Positions 48,062 to 58,592 of a stretch of DNA of 64,000 nt are shown here, piece after piece. The translations under genes and the position numbers were made by a program. Every line of letters begins with the position of its first letter. Position 1 is the first letter of the stretch. Source of the stretch: Coix lacryma-jobi var. lacryma-jobi (Eukaryota > Streptophyta > Magnoliopsida > Poales > Poaceae); assembly GCA_009763385.1 (NCBI GenBank), contig CM019825.1, positions 1,674,001 through 1,738,000 on the forward strand, given 5' to 3'. A model generated the notes under the pieces. The model did not search any database, was not told the DNA's origin, and worked only from the letters and a program-made list of their open reading frames with translations.

Positions 48062-48606
48062 GTTCTGTTCCCTGCTGCTGCTGGAGATCTCGAGATCTCG
48101 CTCGTCGCTACAACTACAAGCGACCGCCAAAACCTGAAAACCTGCTTGTTGGTGCTGCGCCTGCGTCCCACAGTAGGGGGCGTCGTCGTATATAAAGAAA
48201 GGCCCGCATCCCGCAACCCTAGAGGCTATCGGTTCGGTTCCGTTCCGTTTCCGTCCCTTGCCCTGTCCACCTCCGACTCCGCATGCACGTTTGAGGCGGA
48301 CCACACCGCCAATCCATCAAGATCAGCGCACCGACAACGACGCAAGGCAACCCCCGTGGGCGGCCGGCCTAGTGGCCTACTACTACCCCGTGGGCCGTAG
48401 ATTATTTGGGCCAATTACGTACGCTGAACTGACCTCATCCACTACATCTGGCTGGTTACGAGTCATTACCACGGTGCCGGCGGCCAGCAAGGCATTCCTC
48501 GAGGCGCCGGCGATGAAGTTCCCCGCGGTCGTGGACGAGGTGTGCGTCCCGTGCCCAAAGTCGTCCCTACCGTCGTCCCCGACAAGGGACCTGACACTGA
48601 CGAGCT
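48062..48606. other. Upstream of the small gene and of the P450 relic
   Basis: A TATATAAAG at 48187-48195 could act on either strand. At 48581-48595 and 48616-48630 there are exact 15-base inverted arms (GACAAGGGACCTGAC / GTCAGGTCCCTTGTC) with a 20-base loop, just before the first open P450 codons. No other feature is supported. Confidence 0.5.
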
Positions 48607-49160
48607 TTGTTGAGCGTCAGGTCCCTTGTCGCAGACGATGCATCATCATCATCGTCGTGTCATATTATTTCTCTTCCGCTTCCCCCTGGCCCTCCGAGGC
48701 TCCCCCTCATCGGGAACGCCCTGTACTTCTTCGTGGTGCTCCGTCACAACTCACAACCCGCACCGCGCGCTGGCCGACCTAGCGAGAAAGTACGGGCCGG
48801 TCGTGTCCTTTGTTGTATGGTGACTCAAATCCTACTTAGAATAGGACTCAAAAAAGTATGCTATTAGGACTTCTAGTTCTAGTAGGTCTTGAGTGTAGAA
48901 TCCTACTAGGAGTAGAACTCCTATTTGTATGTATGAGAGCCTTGGAGGGGACTATATAAATCAAGGGGTAGAGGCCAAAGGCATCACAACAAGATCAAGG
49001 AAGATAACCAAGCCAACACAAGGGGTCTCATCCAAGGCTTGTACGGAGCAATTAGGAGCGCTCAAGAGGATTAGACTAGACAGTTCTATTACACTAGATT
49101 CTTGTATAGGGCAAGAATCAGTGAGTCCTGGAGGGTCAAGTAGGGTTGTGAGAGAGCGAC

Positions 49161-51203
49161 TGAAAGTGCATTCGCCTCCAATGTGGGTTTTGGCTAATTA
49201 ATGACAATCAAATTAGGGACTAACCAGTTTATAAAAGCATGTATGCAGGTGTTAGTCCTTTGAAAGATTTGAAACGTTGAAATCTCGTGAACAAAGCACG
49301 TAGGATATTTTTGGACATAAAGATGCCTAGCTCAAGTGGTAGTTTAAAATTTTAATTTTAAACTTGAGTTGTAGGTAAGCCGGACTATGAAGAGGGTCAC
49401 AAAGTAAGTTGGCTAGATGTGGAGAAAAGTGCTCAAATCGACTAACCTTAGTTCGCTTGAGAGACACCGCACAATCACGAACACCTAGAGGGTAATTTCA
49501 TATGGTCGGTGGTACCGACCATGGGTGGTCGGTGGTACCGACCACGGCTTCTCTGCGCAGCGCTCAAACACCCTCTCTGTGTTGGTCAAAAATGACCTGG
49601 CGGTAGTACCGCCATTACCTCGGTACTACCGCCTGCGGTGGTACCGACGCAAGGTCGGTGGTAACCTGGTTTTGCAACCCTCTCTGTGTAGAGTTGTATT
49701 TGACCTAGCGGTGGTACCGCCATTACCTCGGTACTACCGCCCGCGGTGGTACCGACCCATGGCCGGTAGTTTCCAAGTTTGCAAGGCTCTCTGTCCGCGC
49801 TAATTTTGGCCTGGCGGTAGTACCGCCATTATCTCGGTAGTACCGCCCCCGGTGCTACCGACCCAAGGCCGGTGGTAACCAAGTTTGCAGAGCTCCCTGT
49901 GTAGGATTTAAAATGGCCTGGCGGTAGTACCGCCATAACCTCGGTAGTACCGCCCGCGGTGGTACAGACCGAGGTCGGTAGTATCTTGGTTTCGCGAAGC
50001 TCTCTGTGTTGAGTTGAAAATGGCCTGGCGGTGGTACCGCCATAACCTCGGTACCACCGACCTCGGAGGTACCGACCTTTGGGCGGTAGTTTCCGAGGGA
50101 CCAAGTCCCTTTGTGAGATGCTCTCTGTTCGCGGCCAATTTGATCTGGCGGTAGTACCGCCATTACCTCGGTACTACCGCCCGCGGTGGTACCGACGTGA
50201 GGACGGTGGTTGCTTGTTTGGTCAGATCTGGATTCTTTCGACCGTTGTGAACTGGTCGGTGGTACCGGCCAGGAGTGGTCGGTGGTACCGACCAGTCTCG
50301 GGACTGAGGGAGTATAAATGTCTCTCCTCTTCTCTTTCCACGGTGATGGACTCACTCTATACACTTATTGCTGACCTAACTCGAGACAAACTCTCTCCAA
50401 GCATTGACTCACCCCTCTCTCTCCCCCTTTGCTCCTAGATTCATTCCCTTGCGAGATTTGAGCTAGGGAAGTGAGATTCGAGAGTGGGAAGCATCAATCT
50501 TCGACTTGAGCACTTGGTTTCCATCTTGCCGGCTTGCTTTGTGTCTTTTACTCTTGAGCTCTTTGAGATCTAGCCGGTTAGGTGTTCTTCGTGGTAGCCC
50601 GTATTGATTTACTTGTGAGGGCTCCCCGAAGCGTTTGTATTACCTTGAGATTTCTAGTAGAGATACTCTCGTAGCCTTTGTGGTTGCTTGAGTGAGGCAA
50701 GGAGGTGAAATAGACTCCGACCTTTGTGGTCACCTCAACAACGAGGAAGTAGGCACTCCTTAGTGGATTGGCCGAACCTCGGGATAAATCGCGTGTCCCG
50801 TGTGCTTGTTGTTGTTGTCTCTATATTCTCTACTTCACTTGTTATTGTGTTCTTCGTGTTCTTCCTATCCCTATCTCTTTCTTAGGTTGGGAAGGCTCGA
50901 TCTACATCAAGGGGAGCAACCAAGGTTTGGTGAGAGTAGATTTACCATATATCATTCTTAGGAAAGTGGGCTAGAAACTTGTATTATCTTCATAGCTTAC
51001 ATTCATCAGATTTGTAGTTTCTTTTAGAATCCCGGTTGTGCCGTTTGTTTGTGTCGGTAGTACCGGTGTTTCACACCCGGTAGTACCTACCCAAACAAAC
51101 CAGCTTCTCCGGTTGCTATCTAACTACATCTTATAGTTTGTGAAGTTTCAGATAGTCAAAAATCACCTATTCACCCCCCCTCTAGGCTGATTCGGTCCTT
51201 TCA
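49161..51203 (+). mobile_element. Solo LTR (2,043 bp), TSD GCGAC, nested in the 5' LTR
   Basis: Begins TGAAAGTGCATTC and ends GGTCCTTTCA (TGAAAG/CTTTCA ends), with GCGAC at 49156-49160 and 51204-51208. No PBS or internal domain: a single LTR left after recombination. The long LTR and its 3' end (TTCACCCCCCCTCTAGGC) resemble SIRE/Maximus-type Copia LTRs; this assignment is from memory. It carries a tandem array at 49500-50300. Orientation assumes that reading. Confidence 0.85.
49500..50300. repeat. Tandem repeat, ~107-bp period, with GGTACCG palindromes
   Basis: Units starting near 49592, 49702, 49808, 49915, 50021 and 50142 each carry TGGCGGTAGTACCGCCAT followed by CCTCGGTACTACCGCC and a GACC...GGTCGGTGGTA motif. 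The core GGCGGTAGTACCGCC is itself an inverted repeat, so every unit can form several hairpins. Confidence 0.85.
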
Positions 51204-51425
51204 GCGACAATCTCTTGTACTCTTTTGGAGTTGTGCTAATAGAATTTGCGGTCGGCTTCGCCAAATTCTAATCTCTTGTCGTGGTTGCTTCATCGTCATC
51301 TAGGGTTTTATACGCGATTCGACTACATCGTTCTTGATACGGTGCTAGCTTGTGTCATATTCGCAACATCCTTTCAAAGATCCGAGGGCTGCTGCGCATA
51401 ACTAGGGGTATCAGATTCTAACAAG

Positions 51426-51437
51426 TGGTATCGGAGC
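51426..51437 (+). other. Primer binding site, initiator tRNA-Met type
   Basis: TGGTATCGGAGC starts two bases after the 5' LTR end. It differs by one base from the common TGGTATCAGAGC of plant Copia elements. Confidence 0.8.
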
Positions 51438-51501
51438 CAAGGTCGGATTGATTTGATTTTGTGAGAAGGTTGACAGGGCTAGGAAGCACAAAATTAAGGC
51501 G

Positions 51502-52981
51502 ATGTCAGGGATGTGGAATCAAGTAGAGAAATTTGATGGCAAAAGGGAATTTTAGCGTGTGGCAATGCGTGGTACAAGATGTGCTTGTCCAACAAGGATT
51601 GATTGATGCTCTCGAGGGCACCAAGCCGGACAAGATAACTGATGAAGAATGGAAGGTGATGGAGCGAAAGGCTGTCAGTACAATTCGACTATGTCTCTCC
51701 GATGAGGTAAAGTACTCGGTAATTAAGGAGAATTCACCGACGAAATTATGGAAGAGCCTAGAAGAGTTGTATATGGCAAAGTCGCTGACAAATCGGTGGG
51801 TACTGAAGCGTCAACTATTTAGGTTACGCATGGAGGAAGGTACACGATTCGTCAACCATCTAAATGTCTTCAACAAGCTTGTCACGCAGCTGATTAGTGT
51901 GGATGAGAAAATTGAGGAGAACGGTAAAGTCGTCATATTGGCTTCATCCTTATCACCATCGTGGGAGCAGCTAGTGATGAATATTCTCGTCGGAAAGACT
52001 ACTCTCAACTTCAATGAGACAGTTGCATATCTGTTGGAGGCAGAGTCCTTGAAGAAGCCGCAAGGTTCTTCATTCTCGGGTGATCAAGCTTTAACTATTT
52101 CAAGTGGAGGAGGAAAAGTTAAGAATCATGAGAAGAAGAAAGGCAAGAGCAAGGGACAACGTACATGCTATCTATGTGACAAGGAGGGTCACATGATAAA
52201 GGACTGTCCAAGTTTGAAGACTATGAGAGGAACATGCTCAGTGGCAAGTGAGGATGAAGGTGACGTACTTATCGTCAGTCAACCAGGTACTATTCATGAT
52301 TGGATATTAGATTCAGGAAGCTGTTTCCATATATGTTCGGTGAGGGAGATGTTTGACGAAGGATCTCTACACCCAGCGAATGGAATTGTTCACTTAGCAG
52401 ATTGTCAGGAGTATGCAGTCACTGAGGTGGGAACAATTACATTGGAGATGCATAATGGAACACTTTGCACACTGATGGGAGTTCGGTATATCCCGGGATT
52501 GAAAAAGAATCTAATATCTGTGAGGTCGCTAGAACTCCAAGGTTGTGAATTATCACTTCAAGGTGGAGTCATGCGAGTTACTTGCAAAGGGCAGGTAATT
52601 ATGAAAAGTATCTGGATCAATGGAGGATACCGAGTGATAGGAAATCTTATGGATGGTGCAACCATGGGGAGATTTGGTAAAAATCCCGATCAGGAAAAGG
52701 AAGTCGTCTCGTCAACGACAGGTGCTCAAATCTCAATTGTGGTCAAGTGCAAGGCTACAAAGACGGTTGCAAAATCTAACAGTCATAGAGGCGAAGCTAT
52801 GAGTTGTTGGAAGAAGAAAGACGTGGTCGGACCAACCACGCAGTACCAACGAGTAGGTGGAGCTCGAAGGCGGTACAAACCTATGGCATGGAGGGCCAAA
52901 GGAGAAGGTGTTGTGGTTAACCAAACTACACAACGATGGAGCTCTCAGATGGAAGGTTCCAGCAGTCCAGCCTGGAACTGA
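51502..52981 (+). CDS. Copia-type Gag-protease fragment of the LTR element
   Basis: The natural start is probably the ATG at 51502 (MSGMWNQVEKF...). One extra base in an A run near 51539 puts that start out of frame; the long open frame begins at 51533 and runs 482 codons. Gag occupies about residues 1-200 (UBN2-like: KLWKSLEELYMAKS, LFRLRMEEGTRF). The zinc knuckle CYLCDKEGHMIKDC is at 212-225. The protease start has WILDSG with the catalytic Asp260. After about residue 390 the frame continues into non-homologous sequence and stops, with no integrase. Gag makes the virus-like particle of the retrotransposon; because of the frameshift this copy is probably not functional. Confidence 0.8.
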
Positions 52982-54616
52982 CAAGCACATTGTGGTGATG
53001 TGCATAAGCCTCTGTGGTGGGGGCACTCTCGAGGTGGGAGTATAAATAAAAAAGAAGCCGATTTGGAGCAAATTCTTGGAGGAGCACGATGACTTCAAAG
53101 GATTAGAGTCAAGGTGGAGTTTGTTGTATGGTGACTCAAATCCTACTTAGAATAGGATTTAAAAAGGTATGCTATTAGGACTTCTAGTTCTAGTAGGTCT
53201 TGAGTGTAGAATCCTACTAGGAGTAGAACTCCTATTTGTATGTATGAGAGCCTTGGAGGGGACTATATAAATCAAGGGGTAGAGGCCATAGGCATCACAA
53301 CAAGATGAAGGAAGATAACCAAGCCAACACAAGGGGTCTCATCCAAGGCATGTACGAAGCAATTAGGAGCGCTCAAGAGGATTAGACTAGACAGTTCTAT
53401 TGCACTAGATTCTTGTATAGGGCAAGAATCAGTGAGTTCTGGAGGGTCAAGTAGGGTTGTGAGAGAGCGACAATCTCTTGTACTCTTTTGGAGTTGTGCT
53501 AATAGAATTTGCGGTCGGCTTCGCCAAATTCTAATCTCTTGTCGTGGTTGCTTCATCGTCATCTAGGGTTTTCTACGCGATTCGACTACATCGTTCTTGA
53601 TACGGTGCTAGCTTGTGTCATATTCGCAACATCCTTTCAAAGATCCGAGGGCTGCTGCGCATAACTAGGGGTATCAGATTCTAACATCCTTCCGGCCAGG
53701 CCCGGCGACGAGCCGCACCTTCGTGGTGGTGTCGTCCCCGGGCGCGGCCCGCGAAGCCCTGGCCAAGAACGACCTCGCCGTCGCCGCCCCGGTGGGTGCC
53801 CGACAGCGTGCGGACGACGCGGGGTCCGTGTTCTTCCTCCCGAGCTCCAGCCCGCTGTGGAAGCAGCACCGCGTGGCCCACTTCTCCTCCTCCGGGCGGA
53901 GCCGCCGCCTCGGCATGAGCATGACCCGGCACATCCGGGAACGCCATGCCCGCCGGCTCGCCGAGCTCGTCAGGGCGGGTTCTGGCCAGCCGATGGCGGT
54001 CGGGGAGGCCGTGTTTGGCACCATGGCCAACACTGTCAACAACATCCTCTTCTCTAGGGACCTGGCAGACCTGAGCATGCTGCAGGAGCAGGGATGGCCA
54101 GGGCAGGCATACAAGGCCATCGCAAGAGCGATCGCTCGAGAGTGGGCCAGGCCCAACATCTCTGATGCCTTCCCCTTCCTCGCGCCGCTTGACCTCCTGG
54201 GCGCACGACGCCGGGCCTCCAGAAGCATGGCCAAGCTCTATCAGGTCTTGGACCAAGAGGTCCAGAGTCGGTTAGCCAGCGGCGGTGCTGCTGGCGACCA
54301 CGATGACGACGGCGACTTGCTGGGCACCGTTCTTGCGAGCCACGCCAAGTCGGAGATCACGCGTGCAGACATCTCCAAGCTCTTGGCGGTAAAAGGCGCG
54401 TGCATTCTGGTCAACCTGTGGGCTCTCGGGAGGGACCTGGCTTCCTGGCCTGAGCCGGAGAAGTTCCTGCCTGAGAGATTCTTGGTTGCCGCCGCCCGGA
54501 CGCCGGTGAGCTTTAGGGCCGGCGACGGCTCCGACTTCTCCTACATCCCGTTCGGTGCAGGGCGTAGAGTGTGCCCCGGAATGGACATGGCTGCACGGTT
54601 CGTGCCGCTCGTGCTG

Positions 54617-54806
54617 CGAAAACGCAATACCGCAATGGTATGCGGCCGCTTCTGCTATCTGTCGCCATTCATTTCTGCTTCGCGATTCATGCTGGTCAAC
54701 ACCTCCTCATTTCCTCTCCTTTCTCCACTTCTGGCACGAATCTTAGAGCACTGGTATCCGGAGGATAGCGTTTGCGGCCGCATGCGGTAGCGAGAAAACC
54801 GGGTTG
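54617..54806. mobile_element. 190-bp MITE in the P450 C-terminus, 10-bp TSD
   Basis: GCTCGTGCTG is duplicated at 54607-54616 and 54807-54816, and the P450 reading resumes after it. The ends are imperfect inverted repeats sharing ACCGCA and ATGCGGCCGC. A 9-10-bp duplication suggests a Mutator-like origin. Confidence 0.75.
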
Positions 54807-55311
54807 GCTCGTGCTGGCCTCCGTCCTGCACAAGGTTGAGTTGAGTGGAAGCTGTGCGGCGATGCCACCATGGCGCCCGGTGACGTCGGTGACGACCTCA
54901 GGCTCAGGGAGAACAGCTCCATAACGCTTGATCCCGCTGCGCCACTCCGTGCCATCCCACTGTTCACTCCATGATCAAAGTCATCTCTCATCTCTGCCGT
55001 GATGAACAGCTCCATAACGGCAGTTTGCATGCACGACGATTGACGACACCGTACCATTTTTCTTTCTTGTTATAATAAAGTGCATGTTATATTATTCCGA
55101 CTACAACATATGGAAACAACACCAACTCCTCCAGCTATTCGTTAACATACCCTCAACCATGAGAAGACTTTACCGTGTGTCTCTGGTTATTATCTGATCA
55201 TGATGCCATAAACATATCCGACGACGATGCCGTTATCCTCTCATAAAATCTGGGAAACAATGTCATACGAATAACTGGGGAACCATGGGACCATTCAAAT
55301 TCAACCGTCGA

Positions 55312-57671
55312 TCACCACACGTTCACCATTTCTGTCTGATCAAAATAGCACCCAGTTGGTCCATCATCAGGGAGCAGAGCTAGCATGACTGGCCCTCTCG
55401 CACCTTGTTCAGGCGTCAGGACCCCCAGATTCCAGTTGATGTCCGTCTTGACGAAGCCAGGTCGCACACAGTTGACGCGCATCTCCGGATACCTCCTTGC
55501 CATGATCCTGGTGTAGAGGTTGATGACCATTTTCGATACACTGTAGGCTGGTAGCATCATGGGCCACCCGGCCTCTTCTAGCCGCCCGCTCTTCAGGTCC
55601 TCCAAGAATGTGTTCAGCACTGCTTCTATTCGGTCCTCGCCCCAGATGTCGATGTTGCTCAGATCGTTTCGCAGCTTCTCATTTGGCATTCTCTGGCAAC
55701 AATATCAAATACGATCAATGAGGATGAGCAACATAGATGATATCTTCTCTGTCCGTGCAGAAATGCAGGAGTTGAGTTTCATGGTAGAGAAAAGAAAACA
55801 AATACAGCTGCTGATGTGCACCTTCAGCTCCGACGCAAGTGAGGAGACATTGACAATCCTTGCTCCTGATGTAGATAGCTTCAAAAGTGGAAGAAGAGCC
55901 TCTGTTACCCGTTTGCATCCATAGTAATTGGTATTGAGACAGTTGAATGCCTCATCATTGGTATTCTGGAATACTTCTTTGAGAAGATTAGCCGCCCTGC
56001 CAGATGTCTGAAACACAAACATATGAGTGACCGAAGCACTCATCATTGGTTGTGGTACCAATAACAGGGTATTTATTATGGCCATGACGAAAAAAACAAA
56101 CCATAATTCGACAGACTTAGGCCTTGTTTAGTTTCCCCCCAATTTTGCAAAATTGGCAAGATTCCCCATCACATCAGTCTTTAAATATATGCAAGAAAAA
56201 TTAAATGTAGATAAAAAAAATAACTAATTGTACTTTTAGTATGTACATGTCGAGACGAATCTTTGGAGTCTACGTAGTCCATATTTGGACAAAGTTTGTC
56301 AAATAACAACGAAAACGCTACAGTAAAATTTTGCAAAATAGAGGCATCTAAACAAGGCCTTAATCAATACAGAAAAACACCAAGTAATTAAAGAATATAT
56401 TGATATACTGACTCCAAAAGACTACAGATGCATTCTGAACCCGTACTAAACAGCATGATGAATAGATAAGCTGCCAAAAGCTAAAGAGCAATCAAAGTAC
56501 CCATGTCTCTGCATCAATGTTGAGAGCTTTCAGGCCTTCCTCATCTGCTACAATTCCTGAAATAGCTGCATTGTTCACCTATATCACCCACCATATCATC
56601 AGTTACGTGTACTAAAAAACACAAAGTGGTGTCACTCAATTCAAAAATAAGAGTAGGCTACAACTTACCAAGATGTCGAGCTTCCCATATCTGCTTTCGA
56701 TATACCGGGCCAATCTGGTGACACTATCATCATCTCTGACATCGAGCTGATGGAAGACTATATTTGGGAGTTCGGATTCACAGCGAAGGGTCTCGGCGGC
56801 ATCTTTTCCGCGTTTCTCATCCCTTGCTGTAAGGATAACTGTCGCACCCTGGAGAGCAAGCTGTCGGCATACTTCGAGGCCGACTCCTTTGTTTCCTCCT
56901 GTGACCACCGCGAGTCTGGCGAACTGGCCAAGTATTAGCATCCATGTTCATTCACGAAAGAACAGCATTGGCTCTGGAAGCAAATGGAATCACCTTTCAG
57001 GAATCGCTTCAGCAGAGTCATCATGCCTCACTGCGTCAAGCCTGCAGATGAACGTGATTCTTGTTGCTGCATCAGTCAGATAAATAAAGCAGCAAAAAAA
57101 AAAAAAAATACCATGAGGCTAGAGATGCAACAGCGGGAGGTAGGGACGTAAATCTTCTTGGTGTATGGCCCATGGTCCCAAAGTTGCCACAATGTGGTTA
57201 CATGTATCCTTGTCTCTGTTTTCATCCATTCCATTATCTAAAAATGTTTTGTTTTAGGAAACAAGGACGTGACTCAAAATGCCTTGATGTCATTAAGAGA
57301 TCTGAAAGGAAAACTGAATGCTAAACTAGAAAAATTGGCCTTTCAGTTTGCTATATACAACTGCTTTGGCTTGACCTGGTAGTCTGATACAGCAATTCAT
57401 TCAAACAGCATATAAACCATTGGTTCAGACCACAGAAAGACTACTGTCTTTCGCCCGTATACTACTACTATACTAGAGTGAGGGGTGAGGCGTCGATTCT
57501 TCAATCACTCCTGAGTGCTATCTACAGCTACGCCTACAGCATGAAACAGATCGACGCAGCTCGGAGGATGAAGCAGAGGGTTTGAGGAACTGAGGATGTG
57601 GTGACTACGATCGACCTGTGCGGAGACGAGTCCTGCGTCGCGACGGCGGCAACGTGCGCAGCTTTCTCCAT
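55312..57671 (-). CDS. Short-chain dehydrogenase/reductase (SDR110C-like)
   Basis: NAD(P)-dependent carbonyl reductase of the neomenthol dehydrogenase/salutaridine reductase-like group. Six exons: 57671-57616, 57041-56994, 56915-56669, 56578-56501, 56007-55822, 55692-55312; 331 aa, phases consistent. Exon 1 (MEKAAHVAAV...) was placed by start codon, donor CACAG/GTCGAT and matching phase, and is the least certain. The cofactor motif TGGNKGVG is at 40-47, the structural NNAA at 119-122, the active site VNVSS in exon 5 and YSVSK at 255-259. So all catalytic elements are present. No transit peptide is evident; cytosolic. The substrate is unknown. Intron 4 (56008-56500) holds a Tourist-like MITE. 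It stands tail to tail with a CYP76-like pseudogene, which could hint at a former terpenoid-type pair, but that is only inference. Confidence 0.9.
56120..56359. mobile_element. Tourist-like MITE in an SDR intron, TSD TTA
   Basis: GGCCTTGTTTAGTTTCC at the left, TCTAAACAAGGCC at the right, with TTA at 56117-56119 and 56360-56362. Shares GACGAATCTTTGGAGTC with its siblings. It lies between exons 4 and 5 of the SDR gene and leaves splice sites intact. Confidence 0.88.
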
Positions 57672-57812
57672 GAGGAGGGATCGGATCGGTCCGGAGTCCG
57701 GACCCGCGGTTGCTCCTTGTGTGGGGACTGGGGGAGTGGGGGAGGAGGAGGAGGAGGAGTGGAGTTCCGTTGACCTTGCTTGCCCCTGATGTGGTGGAAT
57801 GGAAGGGCCTGA

Positions 57813-58477
57813 TGTTGGGGGCAGAGCAGTGGTTAGATATGTGTTGAATATGTGTATAATCCGGTTACAGTTAGACTTGAGTTGTATTAGGGGTTAGTTA
57901 GACTTGAGTTGTATTAGGGGCTAGGATAGAGTTGGAGTCGAACTCTATATCCTAGGGTGCCATAAATATGAGGCAACCCCTATTGTAACCGAGAGACGAC
58001 TTGGCGGCTGGTTGAGGTGGCGGCGAGACCGCGGGATCGCCCGGATGCCGGTGTAGCTGCTGTTTTATGGGGAGGAGCGTTCGCAGTCATGCCCCGAGGA
58101 TTAGGCACATCACTGAACCTCGTTAAAAAACATCGTGTCTTGGTGTCGTTCTCGTTTGCGTATTTTCTTCTATAGTGGCTATGCTTCCGCGTTTGTCAGT
58201 TAGCAGATCTGTTCGGGTCCGTGCACTCTAACAAGTGGTATCGGAGCCAGATTTATAGAAGAAGATCGTGGAGGTGCGATGAATATGGTCCACACCGCGC
58301 AAAGCTTGCACGGGTGTGTTCGGTGAAGAACATGGCGCAAGGTGGAGCATGACGGCGATCGACGACTCGATCGGTGGAGTTGGAAACTTCGAGCGGGTGC
58401 CTCGAACCGTCCAATGGGCTGCAATGAACAGGGATCTGTCTAGACGTGGAAGGGCCCAGATGTTGGGGGCAGAGCAG
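57813..58477 (+). mobile_element. Truncated Copia-type LTR element upstream of CDC26-TTM3
   Basis: A 421-bp LTR (57813-58233) begins TGTTGGGGGCAGAGCAG and ends ACTCTAACA. A PBS (TGGTATCGGAGC) is at 58236-58247, then only about 210 bases of internal sequence. A purine-rich tract (GTGGAAGGGCCCAG) at 58447-58460 and the first 17 bases of a second LTR (TGTTGGGGGCAGAGCAG, 58461-58477) follow. The rest of the 3' LTR is missing. A GGAAGGGCC tract like the PPT also precedes the first LTR, so the copy may stem from recombination between tandem elements. No target duplication found. Confidence 0.75.
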
Positions 58478-58592
58478 TCAGTCAGCAGTGTTGGGGGCCC
58501 AGATGTGCATTTGGCCCTGCTCGCTGCAGCCATTCCTTCGCATTCTCGTCTCATCTCGATCTCATTCTCATTCTCGTCGTCATTATCCGCCA

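Larger units (their letters stand above)
48811..53686 (+). mobile_element. Non-autonomous Copia-type LTR element (gag-protease only), TSD TCCTT
   Basis: Two 565-bp LTRs: 5' LTR 48811-49160 plus 51209-51423 (split by a solo LTR), 3' LTR 53122-53686. Both begin TGTTGTATGG and end CTAACA. TCCTT flanks the element at 48806-48810 and 53687-53691. A PBS matching initiator tRNA-Met (TGGTATCGGAGC, 51426-51437) follows the 5' LTR by two bases; a purine tract (AAGGTGGAG, 53111-53119) precedes the 3' LTR. Only gag with zinc knuckle and the start of protease are encoded; integrase, reverse transcriptase and RNase H are absent, as in TR-GAG-type elements. Without the inner insertion it is about 2.83 kb. 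By eye I count about 10 differences between the LTRs, so insertion was fairly recent. Confidence 0.92.
48607..54974 (+). pseudogene. CYP76-like cytochrome P450 pseudogene, split by transposons
   Basis: Pieces of one P450 of the CYP71 clan, most like CYP76: LPPGPPRLPLIGNAL...LARKYGPVVSF before 48810, then 53692-54606 (VVVSSPGAAREALAKND, FPFLAPLDLLGARRR, WPEPEKFLPERFL, and the haem loop FGAGRRVCPGMD with its Cys), and 54817-54974 (C-terminus ending at TGA). Lesions: the hydrophobic N-terminal anchor is not found. A 7-base duplication (CACAACT) near 48750 shifts the frame. An LTR element splits it at 48811-53686. About 100 codons from the I-helix (AGxDT) to past the K-helix (ExxR) are deleted at ISKLLAVKGACILVN near 54390. 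A 190-bp MITE sits at 54617-54806. A small duplication near 54836 shifts the frame again. It cannot make an active enzyme. Confidence 0.85.

Noticed and set aside
48062..48304. N-terminal extension of the small acidic-tail protein
   Set aside because: The frame is open, but the sequence looks like leader/promoter and the protein part has no balanced composition; the internal ATG at 48061 fits better.
49500..50300. CRISPR-like repeat array
   Set aside because: Regular repeats with spacers, but in a plant LTR, with a ~107-bp period and similar spacers; this is a minisatellite.
58446..58592. Upstream extension of the CDC26 frame
   Set aside because: It runs into the LTR remnant; the conserved CDC26 N-terminus starts exactly at the ATG at 58593.
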